DNA of 64,000 nucleotides from Ficedula albicollis (lineage: Eukaryota > Chordata > Aves > Passeriformes > Muscicapidae): positions 51,592,138 to 51,656,137 of the forward strand of contig NC_021673.1 of assembly GCF_000247815.1 (NCBI RefSeq), given 5' to 3'. Of the stretch, positions 14,353 to 29,800 are shown piece by piece. The position numbers were made by a program, and so were the translations under genes. The first letter of the stretch is position 1, and every line of letters starts with the position of its first letter. The notes beneath the pieces were generated by a model. The model made no database searches and was not told where the DNA came from. It saw nothing but the letters and a program-made list of their open reading frames with translations.

Positions 14353-16654
14353 CCTGTTTCCAGGTGATATCAGATTTAAGTAATTTTTGCTCTCATTGCT
14401 ATCCCGCTTCAGTCTTTTTCCCACCATGTGGAAGAGGTGGAGGGGAGTTTACAGCTTACTTCTAGCGCTGCCCTAAAATGAGTACTGAGTAACCACACTT
14501 GAAATTAGTAAAAATATTGTCTGTAGGTTCACATTATAGTTACTGTGCATCTATTCTCCTTTTTAGAAAAGCACTAAGACTAATTTTAAGTGCTAAAATG
14601 AAAACATGTAAACAATATTGGGGTCTTTTAGGAGAGTTCAAAGACAGCCTTCACACAAAAATTTCTTATCACTGTATACTCACATTCATACATAATCTAT
14701 ACTAATTCACTTATTAGGAAGTCCTGGGAGGGAGACATGAGAGAATCATTTTGTACATCTCCTGTCTGCCTGGAAAAACTGTATCAGCAGTACATTCCCT
14801 AGATACGTAAGTGCAGTTCAAAATGGATATCTTCTGCAGCTTATTCATTGCCCAAGTAATTTCTTTTTAAAACTTGTCTTTTAGAGCATAAAAGAAAGCT
14901 TGAGAATTTTTGACAGCAATAGTGACAACACAGCTTACCTGCCCTTCTGGAAAAATTGGTTTAGAAAATTACACATCAAGGTGGCAGCACTGCACCCTGA
15001 ATGCTGGTTGGAAATTCTAGAGTAGAATGAATCTCTTTTCACTCCTACAAATTGCCTGTAATTTTTTCATCACTTGACTATCTGTTTCAGAAATAAGTGA
15101 ACTTAATACACCATTTGTGGTCTGAACAGGATTTTAGATATTTCCTTTTAACTAATCTGCTCTTTGAACATTTAGCTACATTGATTCCAGTTTCAGAGAA
15201 ATTATCAATAGCAACAACTCTGAACAGGTAAATGGCATTCTTCCTAGTCCCACAGTCAGTAAGACAAGACAGTAGTAGCAGTCAGTAAAATGCAGCCCTG
15301 GATAGGATTTGATGAGAAGATGTTCTTTGCACTGTTGGTTAAGGACATGGAAGCAGTAAGGGAGAGGCATATATGGGAAAACATTTCTGTACACTGCAAG
15401 TCCCACATGAACTTAGAGACTCACACCCTCCAGGCTTTGAGGCAAGAGAGCTCAAAGCCTACAGAAGCATAGAGCAGCTTTCCCAGTGATATGGGAAGCA
15501 TGCAAAACCACACATCTCACATCATCCGTAACCCTCCACTCAAATAACAGAAAAACTCTGAGAAAATATTATCATGGCAATAAAATAAAGTTTACAAACC
15601 ACCACCAACTCCCACTATTTCAGGGGTAATTTAATTGTCTAGCCTTTAGTTGACCTTAATTTTCTGACCAAAAGCAATAATAAAAGTTTTACAGGAAACA
15701 CAAGTTTTGTTTGGCCTTTCAGTAATATTCTCTACAGGAGCAATTTTCTAGGGATAACTGAAGCATATCACTGGCCTGAAGCAACTTGTGCCAAGTTCCT
15801 CACATCCCCAGTAGGGAGCAAGTGTGTGGGAGTGAATCCGGAGCTAAATATTTGCTTCTAACATTCACAGTAACAGTTTGAGGTAGATGGTACTGATCAT
15901 AATTTTATTTATGACCATCCCTTTTTTCTACTCCCCCAGTTATGGACATATTTCTTGAAATATAGGCTTGTGGGGTCCTGCAATGCACAGAATTCTAAAA
16001 AGGATTGTTGTATTCTAATTTCTGAGAGCTTGGTTTCCAACAAATTAGGAATATTTTATCATTGCAGGTGATGTGAGGATTTTTGCTTCTCCTAGACCAA
16101 ATAATTCAGCAAAACAGAGATTCTGTTTTATTTTCAACTAAGTCTGCTATGTCATTCTCAAAAGCCAATTTGTTCTTGTGCTTTGAGGTCATTACATGAC
16201 ATTTAGTCATCTTATGCGTGATGTATAGATGTTTGCTCCGACTATAAGCATCTGAAATGCATTAAGATGATGACATGACATACTTTTATTAAGGTATATT
16301 CTTATATGATGCTTCAGAGTTTGAAGTGAGAAAGAAAAAAAGATGAAGAGCTAGAGGAATGTAGTCAGAAAGCAAGAAATGTTTCTATTACTTGATGACT
16401 TAAGAAGCCACCTTGAGTGTCAGTGATAAAGCTTGTTCTCTTCTGAAACAGAGCATATCAAGAATTTTGTCCTGGAGGCAGACATCACATCATAGTTTTT
16501 GGTTTATGGTTTAGATATTTTTTCTGCAGTTGTAAACTGGGGTGGCTTTTCATTTTCCACACATGCAAGAGTGACTGCAGAAAATACCTAGAGATATTCC
16601 AACATTATTTAGGATAATGTAAATGTAACATGATTTACTCAAACCCTAAAGTCA

Positions 16655-16662
16655 TGACGTCA
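16655..16662. promoter_or_regulatory. Candidate CRE octamer TGACGTCA in intron
   Basis: A full palindromic cAMP-response element octamer, TGACGTCA, sits in AT-rich intron sequence. CREB/ATF proteins bind this motif. It contains a CpG, which makes it less common by chance in a methylated AT-rich genome. One octamer is weak evidence for an enhancer, and no conservation or chromatin information is available here. Confidence 0.25.
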
Positions 16663-19506
16663 CATTTTCATTATTACACATTTGTGCTTAATGAAGTCAC
16701 AAGGTGTTGATTCACAACCTTTTTTTCCCCCGTCCTCTCCAAATTCTATGATTTTATATTATGATGAGCCCTGAGATTATTAGAACCTTCATCTCTGTGT
16801 GGAGGCTGTTTCTACGGCAATATAATTCATGAACATTGTAAAAGATAAGTAAAAAAACCCCCACAATCCCATGGCCCTTAATACCAGGCTGTAGTCCTTT
16901 ACTCTTCTATCCTTAAAAGCCTGACAATATGACAAACTCAACATGTTGTCACAGAACACAGCGACAGACTGCTCTCACTCATTCCTTGCCATCTAGATAG
17001 TGGCTTTAACCAGTCAAATTCAACTGCCAGGCACAGGGTGCCTAACAACATCAATTTTTAGTGATAACCAGAGGCACACCCAACGAACCAAACAGAAAAA
17101 CATCCTGATTTATTTCACAAGGACGCCAGACAGCAAGCTGCATCTAATCAAATGAGTCCAGATAAAGGCTAATAATTACAGTCTGTGAACTGATTGAGGC
17201 TGAGTGGAAAGTTGTATCCAGATGGAAGAACAACCATGATCACTTTTGTAGCAAGTCACTACTGCTTTCCACAGCATGGGGGGAAATACACTAGTCAAAT
17301 TTGTTGAGATACATTAAAGTACCACAAAGAGCAAGAAAGCCAAACTTGACATAAATTAAAAAAAAACAACAACAAGAAAAGCTGATTACAAATGAAAACA
17401 TGTGCCAATGAAACCCAGAATAGAAAGGACATGCCTTGTAAATAAGAGATGATGAAAAATATAATCAATGAACTAAAGCTGAGATGCAGGATGCTTCAGC
17501 CAACTTGGCAGGCAAGGATGTAAACATTGTCTGTTCTGTTTCCAGGTTTCTCATGGGTCTCTTATTTTACTCTGATGCTTGGAAGATGAACTCACCTTAG
17601 GAAGAAAGTCTGTCATCAGAGATGCTCCTCTAGACATGATGCCCTGATGCTTCAATGACTGCTTTCAATTTTCTGCTTTCTCAGTACTTTTTCTCCTTTT
17701 TTTTTTTTACAGAGAGTCTAGCTTGATAAGTCAAAACAACCAAAAACAGTGCCAAATGCCTTGATATTTTTCCCCTCCTTTTTTTTTTGCTACGTTTGTT
17801 TCTGCACTTGTTTCATCTGCCGGGAAACAAGCTTGGATACCCTGTAACAAGAACCCCAGTTCATTTCAAGTATTTGTTCCTCTTTTTATCTCTCAAATGT
17901 AATTTTAACTTGCAAATATGACTGACGGATTGTTAAAAAGTCCTCCCAAAAACCCTGTACAATGGAAAGAAAAATGTATGAGATGCTGCTAGAAATAGAA
18001 TCTTCATTTAACATGTAAGAATTGAGACAATTAAGCATTTTTTCTTCCTCTATTTTAGGCAAGGGACTCAAATATTATTACTGAAAGCTTTATGCAATGA
18101 GATTACACTAGATAAGGTCTCTATAATTGCCATTAAACAACTTAGCATTGCCTAATGACAAAATTTTGTTTCTTGCCTTTAAATATGTATCAATTCATTC
18201 TATTCAAAAACTAAAAAATATTAACTTCTTCCCTAAATCTTAACTTTATTGAATTAAATTCCTCAACATTTTGTTTCACATATATTTTTTATATACATAC
18301 ATATTTGCATGAATAAAAGCTCTGGCACCTTGGACGTTCAGTAATGCAGTTCCCAGGTAAGAATTCTCATCTGAGAGAACCGATTATATGGATATGAGCA
18401 ATAGAATCAAACATTTACTGTTTCCAGGGCACTTTTCTTTAGGATGTAGTGATGGCACATTTATATTCATGCCATATGTTTCTACATATGTCATAGTATA
18501 AAGCATTCCATTGATCCACTATTTACAGAGAGAAGAGAGAAAAGTCACAGTATACAGCAGTTGTGGTTATATAATGTCTGCTCACAAAGTCATTGCAGTA
18601 ATTATTACATGTGCCACCTCTGTTAAAAAAAATGAAGAGAGAGAAGGGAAGGAGGACAGTGGGTAGAGAAGTCACCTCATACATTTGACCTTAATGAGGC
18701 AGGCTATGAATACTCATAATGATTTCTCAAACTGTTTGAAGATGAGCAGCTTGAGGCAAACGAATTGTACTAGAAAGGAGATAGGCTAAGTACCACTCAA
18801 ATGGAGCCATTATGCTTTCAGCTATTTGGATCCTGAAATGAGATAAAAGCTGCATCATGGAGGCATAAAGACTTCAGGACAAATAGAAAGAATTAACTGA
18901 CATATCTTCTGGTAAAATACATTATGAAACCTTTCAGTTCTACTTTGCATCAGTAGTCTAAGTGATGAAGCACTAGAAACAGCAGGCTATGATTTTCTTC
19001 TCCTCTGCTTAAAGCCTCAAGCAACTACAGGAGTGCTGATCTGCCTTTCCTGCTGATGTCCCTTACAGCCATTAGGATAAATAACTCAGCCCTTATGGTC
19101 CCTCTGCATTGTTCCTCTACTTATTCCTCACTCTAAAAATTCTTGCAGGACAAATGCACAAGGTAAGATCTTAATAATCTTACTCATCTGACACTTTTCC
19201 CCCATCCTCCTTGTACCAAACAGAGAAACAGAGAAAAAGAGAAACATTAAAAACAGGGAGTAATCCATTGTGTCTTTCTCAATGGGACCGAAACAAAATC
19301 TGTCAGAGAAAAATGAATTAGGCCTAGAGATTCAGAAATATTATACAGAGCATGGAATGAAGTTGCAATATATTCAAACTATTCACTGACAAATTTAGGA
19401 TATTAAGATATTCTAACAAATACCTTAAAAGAGCAATTCTTTCCAATACAGCTACTGCTCTAATGGCAATTAAGGAGAAAATGCGAAAGGTCATAGCGGA
19501 TACTGA

Positions 19507-19620
19507 GAGCAACCCTCTAACTTTGGAAAAAGCAGTTTGAATGCAGTCTAACTTTGCCTTGTGGAGCAACCCTCCAACTTTGGAAAAAACAGTTTGAATG
19601 CAGTCTAACTTTGCCTTGTG
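19507..19620 (+). repeat. Two-copy tandem duplication, 57-bp unit
   Basis: The unit GAGCAACCCTC...TTTGCCTTGTG at 19507..19563 is repeated directly at 19564..19620. There are two visible substitutions (CTCTAAC/CTCCAAC and AAAAAGCAG/AAAAAACAG). The copies are exactly adjacent with no spacer. Confidence 0.92.
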
Positions 19621-21052
19621 GACCTTCCTCTGAAAGAGGGTAAGATGACAGAGCTTTGAAAGAGTTCCCTGTTGATCTTAGCCACAAAAAAGGCTAAACT
19701 GAAAAGCACTCTAATGGTTAAACATTGAGCCACAACACAGCATCAAGGAGTACTTTTTCCATAAGTGCATTAATTTGAAAATTTCCAACTTTATACCTCT
19801 AAATGTTTTCAATACTGTTTTTTAAAAGAAGAAAAAAGAAAGGCAAAGAAAAAAAACTTCCTAAAATTTACATAGTTCCTACAGATAACTATTTGGAAAA
19901 CTGCACAACATGAACAGCAATACCCAGATTTGGAGAAGCTATTTTCTTGCATCAGAAATAGATAGTTTGAATGTGATATCTCAAACATCTTCATCACTAT
20001 GAGGACATAAAATGTAAGTGCTTGGCTCCTCTTCCCCATCAGACCACAGCCCTGAGTACAACCTTTATTTGGAGAAGACAAGGGCAAGAGAATTGAAGTG
20101 AGAGGCTTGGAGATTTCTTTGAAAATAGAGTTGTTTGTAGAGACCATGAACTGCTGTGGGGAGCACAATCAATTACATATTTCTAACTTTGACTGCACTA
20201 TTGAATCACCAGCACATCTTAGAAACCAGACAATTTTTAGTTACCACAGCAACATCTGTGAAGGGGGGGTCTTGTCATAACACTCGCCAGCTTACTAAAT
20301 TAAAACACACTGAATTTGGACATGGATTATGCCCAGAAATATGCCCAGACAGCTGTCTTCTGCAGCACAATTTTCTACCTCTTTTTTTTCTTTTTAATAT
20401 TGTTTGCCACATTTGGGTACACTACTGCTTTCTCACTAGAGACTCTATAGGTGAAATGTTGATATAATGATAAAATTATGAATTTTGTGACTCAATATTT
20501 TTGATACAGTATATTAAAGGGCTAAAGACACAATTTCTTGACAATTTCAGTGGCTTTCCAGGATATTGTTCTTGCTCCAGAAGGCTTACAGTCAAGTAAG
20601 AGTGAAGTTCACTATCCCAACATTTTTTTGCAGCAAAACTATAGTACATTAATTGTGAAAGTAGTACATAGCTGTTAAGCCACTTTGTTTTACAAAGATT
20701 GATATTAACTTTGCCAACTCTGTGGACTTACTTTGTCAAGGAATGGAACTACCAAGTTGCACTTCACATTTTTAGTCATTAAAATGTTCTCTGCTTGCTA
20801 GTTTCAACTCAATGAAAGAAGGCAAATTTAAAATGGGCATTAGTATCTTGAGTAGTAATTTATTATCGAGATGTTTGTTTAACACAGTGGAAGAATAGGA
20901 ACATTTAGATTTGCCTCTCAGACTAGAGAGGAAAAGATAGTTAAGAATTTCTATTAAAATATCACTACCTTGCCATATTTTTTTTTCATTTAGTATACTC
21001 CACTTACCAATCAGTATAGCTAAATTTATAGGTTATTTAGTTTTATGTCCAC

Positions 21053-21207
21053 AAAAAAAAAAAAAAATTGTAATTCAACTAGTTTAAGTATTTTTCAAAT
21101 GTAGTTCTAGCAATACCATAGACCTGCACAAGAAAAAAAAAATTTGTAATTCAACTAGTTAAGTATTTTTCAAATGTAGTTCTAGCAATACCATAGACCT
21201 GCACAAG
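21053..21207 (+). repeat. Two-copy tandem duplication led by A runs, ~75-80 bp unit
   Basis: An A run followed by TTGTAATTCAACTAGTT and ending ACCATAGACCTGCACAAG occurs at 21053..21132 and again at 21133..21207. The copies are almost identical and differ by A-run length and one T (AGTTTAAG/AGTTAAG). Again the junction lies in a homopolymer. Confidence 0.92.
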
Positions 21208-23409
21208 ATGGATACTAAAATTTTTTGAGAATTCTGCTCTGATTCTCTCATGCTTTAGTGCTTTCTGTTAAATGACAAGATATGTATCATTGCTACAGAG
21301 TTCTACAGAACTGTGTTACTGATAAAGCAAAGTACTCAAGTAACCTCCATCCCTACACCAGCATGCATGCTGATGATAATACCCTATATAGATACAGAAG
21401 AAGATTTAGGGTGTTGTGCTAAAATTTTAGCTCTTTTCCCTCCAGCCTTAGTGCCTCAGATGACCACTAATCAAAAGAAAACAAAAACTGTGTATAGGCA
21501 CTACACAGTTTGTACACAGGTGATGAGCTTTACTCTGCTGGGAACAACTGTCAGTTTTAGAAGCACAGATTAAAATTACTTTCCATCAATTTTCACATAT
21601 CTCTTGCAGTCATTTGCATTGTAATGAAGAAATAGTTGTTTTAGTTTTTTATTTTTAAAATGACAGCATTTATATGGATATTAGTACAAATTGTCTTTTT
21701 CTTGTAGCAAAGAGCTGCTGATGAGAGCGATCCAGTTAAAACAGAAAACTGCATTTTTCCACAGCATGCTTCATATCCAAGCGAATTAAATCATGTATCC
21801 TAATGTCCATCTCCATGCATTGGTTAGGAAAAGGTCACATTTATATACTCTGAAATTGTTTTGTAGATGAGAAACATTAGTAAAATGAAATTATTACTTT
21901 TACTTCTTTTTTTTTCCCCTCAGTGTTGAAGAAGCTACTAGGACCTTCTATTGTATTTTTATATTTAACACAAATGAGCAATGCTGCAGTACTGGATGAG
22001 TGTACTTTTCTGTGCCTAGCCCCACTAGGGCAGTATATATTTACAAATTTATCCTTGAAGAGTAACCAAAACCTATAGCTAGAACTGAACACAGCAGTTC
22101 TGAATAGCAGAAATCATTTAAATGACAGCATTCTTGGCCTTGTTTCCTGCAGTGCCTGCCTGATTACTGATGCTGTTCAAGGTGCTTGTTATGATTTAAA
22201 AAGCTCTAAATGGCTCAGGATCTGAAAGAGTGGCTTTACACTTGGGTCTCAGGACAGAAGGCTTGGCCTGTCTCTCCATCCAGTCCAAATAGGATTTATA
22301 GCACTTCCTGATCTTAGATTAGGCTCCTTTCTAGGTGTGCATTCATTATACAAATGTGGATATTAATGGCAACATGGAATAGTGGCATTCCCCTGTTCTC
22401 CAACAGGCTGTCTACCCATGAGCACCTGATCTGGGGTTTGCTGCATGTGCCATGATCCCTCCCCATCTCTCCCATTCCAGCTGGATACAACCCATCCCAC
22501 AGCCCCAGATATGTCCAGGTTTCTGCCTCCAGAATAGTTGTGGGAGCTTCAGCACCTGTGATCTCTAAAAAGTCAGAAACAGTCTAAGGACTCAGGCATA
22601 CCCCAGATTTCCAATGCAAACAGAATGAAATTTAAACTTGTAATGCAGACATTTGGGGAAAGCCAGAGTACATGTTTGTTTTATCAGGTACCCAGTATTT
22701 CATATCAGAAAAAGTGCTGAGACAACTGCTATGCATTAACAGAACAAGGAAATAATATATTCTCAGTGCAGAAAATTGTCATTTTTCATTAACATATTTT
22801 CCTGTCTCATCATGGCAACACAGATGACTTTGAGAAAGCAAAACTAGTCTTAAAAGCATGGAACAATAAAAGCACGCAACAACATCAAAATAAATTAATG
22901 TAGTTATAAGTATTATCTCCAGAGTATTACTGGTGTTAGAGGACATGCCTAGTTTTAAAGACAAAACAGACAATAAAGAAAACTCAAATGTTTTGCGGCT
23001 TTTGTAATTAATTTCTATTCCTTGCCTGTGCTGGTAAGCTGCCTTCTACAATGCCCCATGAACAACAGATACTAGTGAACTCCACTAGGTTGTTATACAA
23101 CAGTTTTGGTAAATAGCCATATATATCGACTTTTTCTCTGTGTATCTTTTAAAATTTTTTTAATGATGCAACACTGAGGATACAGACACCTATTAGGACT
23201 AATAGGTGCAATTAAAAAACTTATTAAATGGATTAACTATTACCTTGCTCAGTCTATCCTGAACAGTAACTGAAAATTTGATGATCCCTGATGAAAAGCT
23301 CCTAGTAATTATTTTTCTTTCAACAAGAAATATGAAATATGAACAGCCTCTTTCTCCTAACTAAATTTTAAAAGACCCCAAAAACCAAATCTCTCCTTTA
23401 TCCAACTTA

Positions 23410-23631
<222 letters not shown>

Positions 23632-23751
23632 TTATATACAAAGAACGTACTTTTGACATTAAAGAAATATCACTGAGGTTCACAGAAAACAAAGCATCTT
23701 TCCAAAATTATAGAAGTGATTAAATCTTGCAGCATGTAATTTCTGCTTTTC

Positions 23752-23876
23752 TAATGTGAGGAAAAGTCAGAATAGGAAGAAAATTCTAACAGCTTGGGGA
23801 GAGAGAAGAAAAAGTAATGTGAGGAAAAATCAGAATAGGAAGACAATTCTAACAGCTTGGGGAGAGAGAAGAAAAA
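23752..23876 (+). repeat. Two-copy tandem duplication, ~63-bp unit
   Basis: TAATGTGAGGAAAAGTCAG...GAGAGAAGAAAAAG at 23752..23814 is repeated at 23815..23876. Two substitutions are visible (AAAAGTC/AAAAATC and AGAAAATT/AGACAATT). It lies about 200 bp from exon B on the upstream (acceptor) side and does not touch the splice site. Confidence 0.92.
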
Positions 23877-26800
23877 TAACACTTTTGCAAGAGTATATTT
23901 AATGTTTTACAACACAGTTCATAACTTTGTTTATATTCTTGTTTAAGTTTCTATTACTTCCATTGATACAACACACTTTTACCCTTAAGCTTTTTTTTTG
24001 AGATACTGAAAGAGCTAATGAGTTTTCTCAGTAAATCTTATAATTGTTCATGTTTTACTATAACTCAGAATAACACTGATTTTCAAAATTGTAAAATTTC
24101 TCCCTACCTGCAATATCTGTCTCTACACAGCCATGCAGTTACAGCTATGCAATTACTCTATTACATACATACAGAGCTAATTCTCTGGCTCAGCAAGGTC
24201 TGAAATGTCACAAAATTTGCTGGAATAAGTTTAATGGATTTATCACACAGGTTCGTTTCAATTTTTCCTTGAATACTGCTTTCTATTCCAAGTCATAAAA
24301 TTGTTTGTCAAATTGTTACGACGAATAGCTCAGACATAATAATAAGCATTGTAGATAGAATCTTTTCTAGTAATTCCCATATTTTCATACAAATGTAGAA
24401 TTTTTACAAAATTATGTGCATTAAATATGAAGAAATAATTTTATGCTAAGAAAAAGTAAAACTGATAATTTATAGAAATTGTTGTGTGTGCATACATGTA
24501 TAAAAAAGGTGGATTACATAAATACTTTCCTGTACAATTATTTAAAAAGGAATGTGTGATGCTGCTTTGTTTTTAAGGACCAAATGGCACAGCTTTTTTG
24601 TTTGGAAGCAATTGATCAGCTGCTGAAAGAAATGAAATGTTTGTTAAACCAGACTTCATATCCACTCTAAAAATTCATCTAATTTGTTGGTGATTCTTGC
24701 AAGAGATCTCTTTGCAAGGACTGACTTTATTTCAAATGTCCATAAGGACAAGCTGTTTTGCTAGGCTCTGATGATGATGAGTGACTGATCACACACACAC
24801 ATTTAAAGCCCTCTAACCACATATCAAGACATGGGAAGGAAAGTGGAGTTTAAAAAAAATATCAAATGTTGATATGACACAAATGCAAGGCTAAAGGCTC
24901 TTATCTATCTACAATTTCCTTGTGATGCTACAAGAGAAGGAATTTCCTGGAAAGTTGTATGTGCTTATTAGAGGACATAAAGTAAAATTTATACAAGTAG
25001 ATGACACTTTAATTAAATTGTAAAACATTCCCCTTTCTCCACAAACAAAGGTCAATATATTCTTCCATTATGAAGGAGACTCTGTGTCTGTTTTCAGGCA
25101 CTTCATGCAGAATTCATAAGGAATTCATAACCCATTTTGTTCAGAAGTATTTCCCTCACTCTCTACACACGATTGAAAAAAAAAAATCATAAAATACTAA
25201 CTCCATCAACGTATTATTGTTGTGATACTGACTTGCAAATTTTAATGGATGCACTCCAGGTCAAGTCAAGAAGATAAGAAATATTGTTTGTGATCTTAAT
25301 GAAGTTTCGTGTTTTTATTTTTTAAACTTTTTCAGAAAACCAGAGGAGTTTTTCTCTATAGTAATCAGACCTTTATGCAAGGCCACATGACATTTATATC
25401 CAAATTTGCTGCTTTTGAGAACGCAGGCCAATTTTTGCACAGAAATGCTGCTACAACTCAGAAAACAGCATTAAAGACTGTTATCGGGAAGTCAAATGTT
25501 TTTATGGAAAGTTAAGGAATTTAGATATAGCGTCCTTCTTTCTTCTGTTCTTCTGGAATGGGAAAAATAGAAAGTGGTATATAGGTATCAGTTTTATAGC
25601 ACAGAAATAATTTTTAATTTTTAATAAGTTTGCTTTGTTAAACTTCAACATTATGTTAAACATTAAATAATAGAAACTAAGATTACTCTTTAAATGAAGG
25701 CAAAACAATGGGATGTTCTAAACAAATTCAACTTACAGTGCTGATTCCATTAAGGAAGATAGGAAAGAAAGATATACAAAAGAAGTGGAAGAACTGTGGA
25801 CACAAGGGCAATAGATATTTGCTTTTCAAGACAGTAGAAGTGAAATGCCAAAAATGTATATTTGCTTTCTTGGTACCTGGTCCAAATACACAACATATGT
25901 AGTCTTAAGGGACTTCAGAATAGCATTAAACTTCAAAATCTTCCAAGTTAAATGCAAAACTCGCACCCTGATGTCTGGATAAGCTATTTCTAGCATAATA
26001 AATCCAGCTGTCAGTTTGTTACAGTTTTTCAAAGGTCACTTCTATTCTTTCTGAGGAGAATTGTGGGGGGGGTAGGGGAAACCCTGCAAACAGCTTCACT
26101 CTCTACATGCTTTCATATTGCATCAAAAATGGTCTACAAGCTGCAAGAGGTGAAAACCTGGTCAGAACAGTGATCCAAGCTCTCAGAGTCAGGAAAAAAG
26201 TATGCACAAAAAAGGAATGCATAGCATTATAACAAAAAAATGCAATAGCCTTTTAAAAGTCAAATCTCCTGAATAATACAGATCAAGCAGAGACCACTAA
26301 ATCCATTTCATGATAAAATTTGAAAGGGTTTTCAGTGTTCCAACATGAACATAAAAATTTTAAAACTATAAACATAAAAAACCCCATATAAATTTCACTT
26401 TATATTTTGGTGTAAAGCATCAAGCTGCTCTAAGCTTCTTGGTCTAGGCAGAAAACCCAGTCATTTTAATTATCTAACAAATGCAACTATGAATGCCTTT
26501 TGAAGTTCACCATTAACTAAGCTAACATTCACAACAGTGGATTTGAATGAACATGGCTTGTGGGAAAAAGTATGTTTTCTTAGAAAAGCTTGATTAGGTA
26601 AGTAGGCTAAGGGAGAACAGCCTAGAGTGAAACAAATACTAACAACAAACCTTGTAGCTGCACAGACTTTAAGATCATTTTCATTGCTCCCTTTCTTCAT
26701 GGGTTCTGAACACCAAAGGGGATGTGGTGATGGATGGGGAAGTCAACACTAATTTCTGAATTTTTAGGATCCTCTATTGTAAACATTAGAGGGAAAGAAA

Positions 26801-29800
26801 ATAGTTCAAGAAATAGTTTACAGAATAGGTTTTTTTTTTCCAGCTCAAGACTGTTGGTCAAAAGTTGGAAAGAATCAACATCTCTTAGATTTCAGTGGCT
26901 CATAAGTGATTGAGCGAAGCAGATGTTCTCACTCCTATTTTACTTTCTGACTGGTGCAAAGATCAAGGGATAGTTATCCTGCACAGGTGGCACAGCTGCT
27001 GGCTATCTCAAAAGAGCAGAACAGCTGAATGACAAAAAGGATTTAGAAACTGTGTGGCCCTATATGATGTTCCCATAAAATTTCATTAGCACCTTGGTGA
27101 ACTACAGTTTTTCCATCACTATGTGAAAAGGCACCTTTAATTTTAGGGCTGACAAACAGCCTCCTTTTATAAGTGCCAAGCTCATTATAAATAGATTACC
27201 TAGCATGACAGTCTGCACTATGTGGCTCAATGAATGTGTTGCAATATGTTTTGTTTCTGTCACTGAATGTGATTGCTTCAGGGAATAAACTCCTTTAAAC
27301 ACCTGCTAATATAGGAGTAAATCTCAGCTTTACAGGAACATAGCAAAGGTGCATATACAGAAAAATGGATGGAATTAAATGACAGCAAAAGTGACAAAAC
27401 CAGGAAATGCATCAGATCCACAAAGTAAAGCTATGTTTCTCCAGTACTTTCAACTTGGAAAAATACTGAAAGTTAAATAGACCGTGAGATGCTTGGGTTT
27501 ATGTAACTTAAAATCTTCAACTATTCCAACTCTTTAGCCCTCAAAGCACAAACATACAATAAAGAGGGAATAGCTCCAAGCTTACTCAAGAAATAGCTGC
27601 ACACTGAAATGGCATACCTGAAATTTATTTTAAAATAAAATAAGATTTGTTGATTTAGTATAACAGAAGCTAACTGGAAAATCGAAAATGTTTAAAAAAT
27701 AATTTTTTATACATCAATACATATGCACTGTAAGTTCCTGTTCTGTCATCAGAATTTTCTCCCTGTGCACACCCACATTAAACCTGTACTCATTCTTTAC
27801 TCATTGCAATGCTATATGGTGGAGAAATGTCTTACAATTCTTTTAAGAGAAGTTAAAAGAACTAGATATTTCATCATAGTCAAAGCAAGATATATATGAG
27901 AGAAAAATACCCTTCTCTATTCTGACAGAAGGAATACACACAGTTGCTGGGTTGCTGTACTACCTCAAGTATATGAAAAAGTTTTTAAAAAGCTCCACAA
28001 AAAGCCAATATGATGCAATACTACTTCAGTGTTCTTGCTTTTCTGTAGGAAAATGTCTGTAATGGTCGGAATCAAGCCTTACATCTGCCAGTTTTTTCAA
28101 GTCTGGAAATCCAAATTTCGTAGTTTGGAACTCAACCTTATACTGTCTAAGAAAAGGGAAAGTAAAATAAATTTTAAAATTCATTCTCCAGTTATAGTTA
28201 ACTTAAAATAAGCATATGTACTGTTAAAGTCAGACAAAAATAATTGTGAACAAGTATTTACTTTTACATCTCACACTGTGAAAAGTAACCATTTCAGATA
28301 TGACTTTGAGATGAAGCTTTTGCCAGGTTCCCAAATATTAGGGGTGCCATTGTTCATTTGCCATTGGAAAAGAAAATGTGGTTAGAAACTTCTGCTGAAC
28401 ATTCCTTCACCCTCTCTGCTTTTTTAGGCTGACAGTTTACAGAAGATCACAACCCCTTCACCTATGAGAGCTGAAGTAAAAAATTAATCAAAAATCAAAA
28501 CCCAAGGACAATCACCCACTACCAGCACTCAAAGAAACTCGTTAGTCAAACAGCGGCAGAAGGAGGAAATGAAAGCTCAGGAAGAAACCATCACCATTCT
28601 GATACAGAATGGCATATGTATCCAAAATTCTTTGAGCTATTTGAATACACTTCTACTTAGCATTCTAAGTGTATGCACATTCATCTGGAAATAGCTCCAA
28701 AATATTAAAGAGACCTAACACAATCTGATCCTGCACAGAGAAGGTTCTAAGGTAACCAAGACCTCTGTTTTGGGATTTTTTTCTTGTCATTTTTACATAT
28801 TACACAATGTTCTTAATGTAAAAAGCCAAAAGATAATGAAACACCTGGTTTCCTTCCTGCATACTGCTGAAGACCCTTTAAAAAAGTCTTTCCTGATTAA
28901 AAAGTATCTTGAAAATATTTGCTAAACTAACAACCTCCCCTAAATAAAAGGTGGCAGTGAAGAATGAAGATAAAATCCTAACTTGAAAAAAAAAAATTGT
29001 CTTGCAACCCCAACAGTAGTTCTTCATGCTAAATCTATGATGGACTCTTAGAGAGAGCAAGTTCTGCATGACCAGAAGGTGGATCACCACAAGCCACACA
29101 CTAAATACCAGGTATTTGCAGCTAGGATGGCCCTGTAAAATTAGGTTACCTAGATAAGGAAAAGCACAGGAAGCAGCACTTTCAGCAAAATACAGGGCTC
29201 TAGTAGGACAAAGCTGTAAGACCTTCAAGGCTGCTGGCCCTCACAGTGCAGGAAGCAGCTGTGGCTGCTCTCAGTGTGCTCACCTGGACAGGGCAGAGCA
29301 GTAGGAATATGCCAACATATCTGGCTGGCTGCAATACTGAATTTCTGTGCCCAGTCTGTGAGCATTTGGAAACTACTCCTGGATGTGTCAGCAACTGCAA
29401 TGAAGTTTGTGTCCAGGAAGACAACTTCTCAATGAGCTGCAGCTTTATGCTCATCCTAAATACAGTGTGTACATAAAAAGATTAATTTTGACATCTGAAA
29501 TGAATCAACTGTGATGCCTAAGGGAATTTTAGACATTTCTTTCTGAAGAAATACAGCTATTCTAGATGCAGTTACAGTTCATTCAGTTACAATCAAATGA
29601 CGTTCCAGGTGAAAAACAAGGTCTAAGGAAGTGTCCAAATGTGACACACCACTTCCAATGCCATCTCATTTCATTATTAAAGACAGTGGAAAACAGAAAA
29701 TCTGCCTTTTGTGACTTCATGCATAACTGAAAATTTGAGTAAACTAAAACCTCTAAAGCCCTGAATGCAATATTAAAATTTGTGTGCTCGTGTTGCATCG

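Noticed and set aside
29200..29476. GC-richer patch with overlapping Cys-containing frames on both strands
   Set aside because: The cysteine spacing does not fit an EGF or other module, and frames on both strands are similarly open. Probably an unclassified old repeat.
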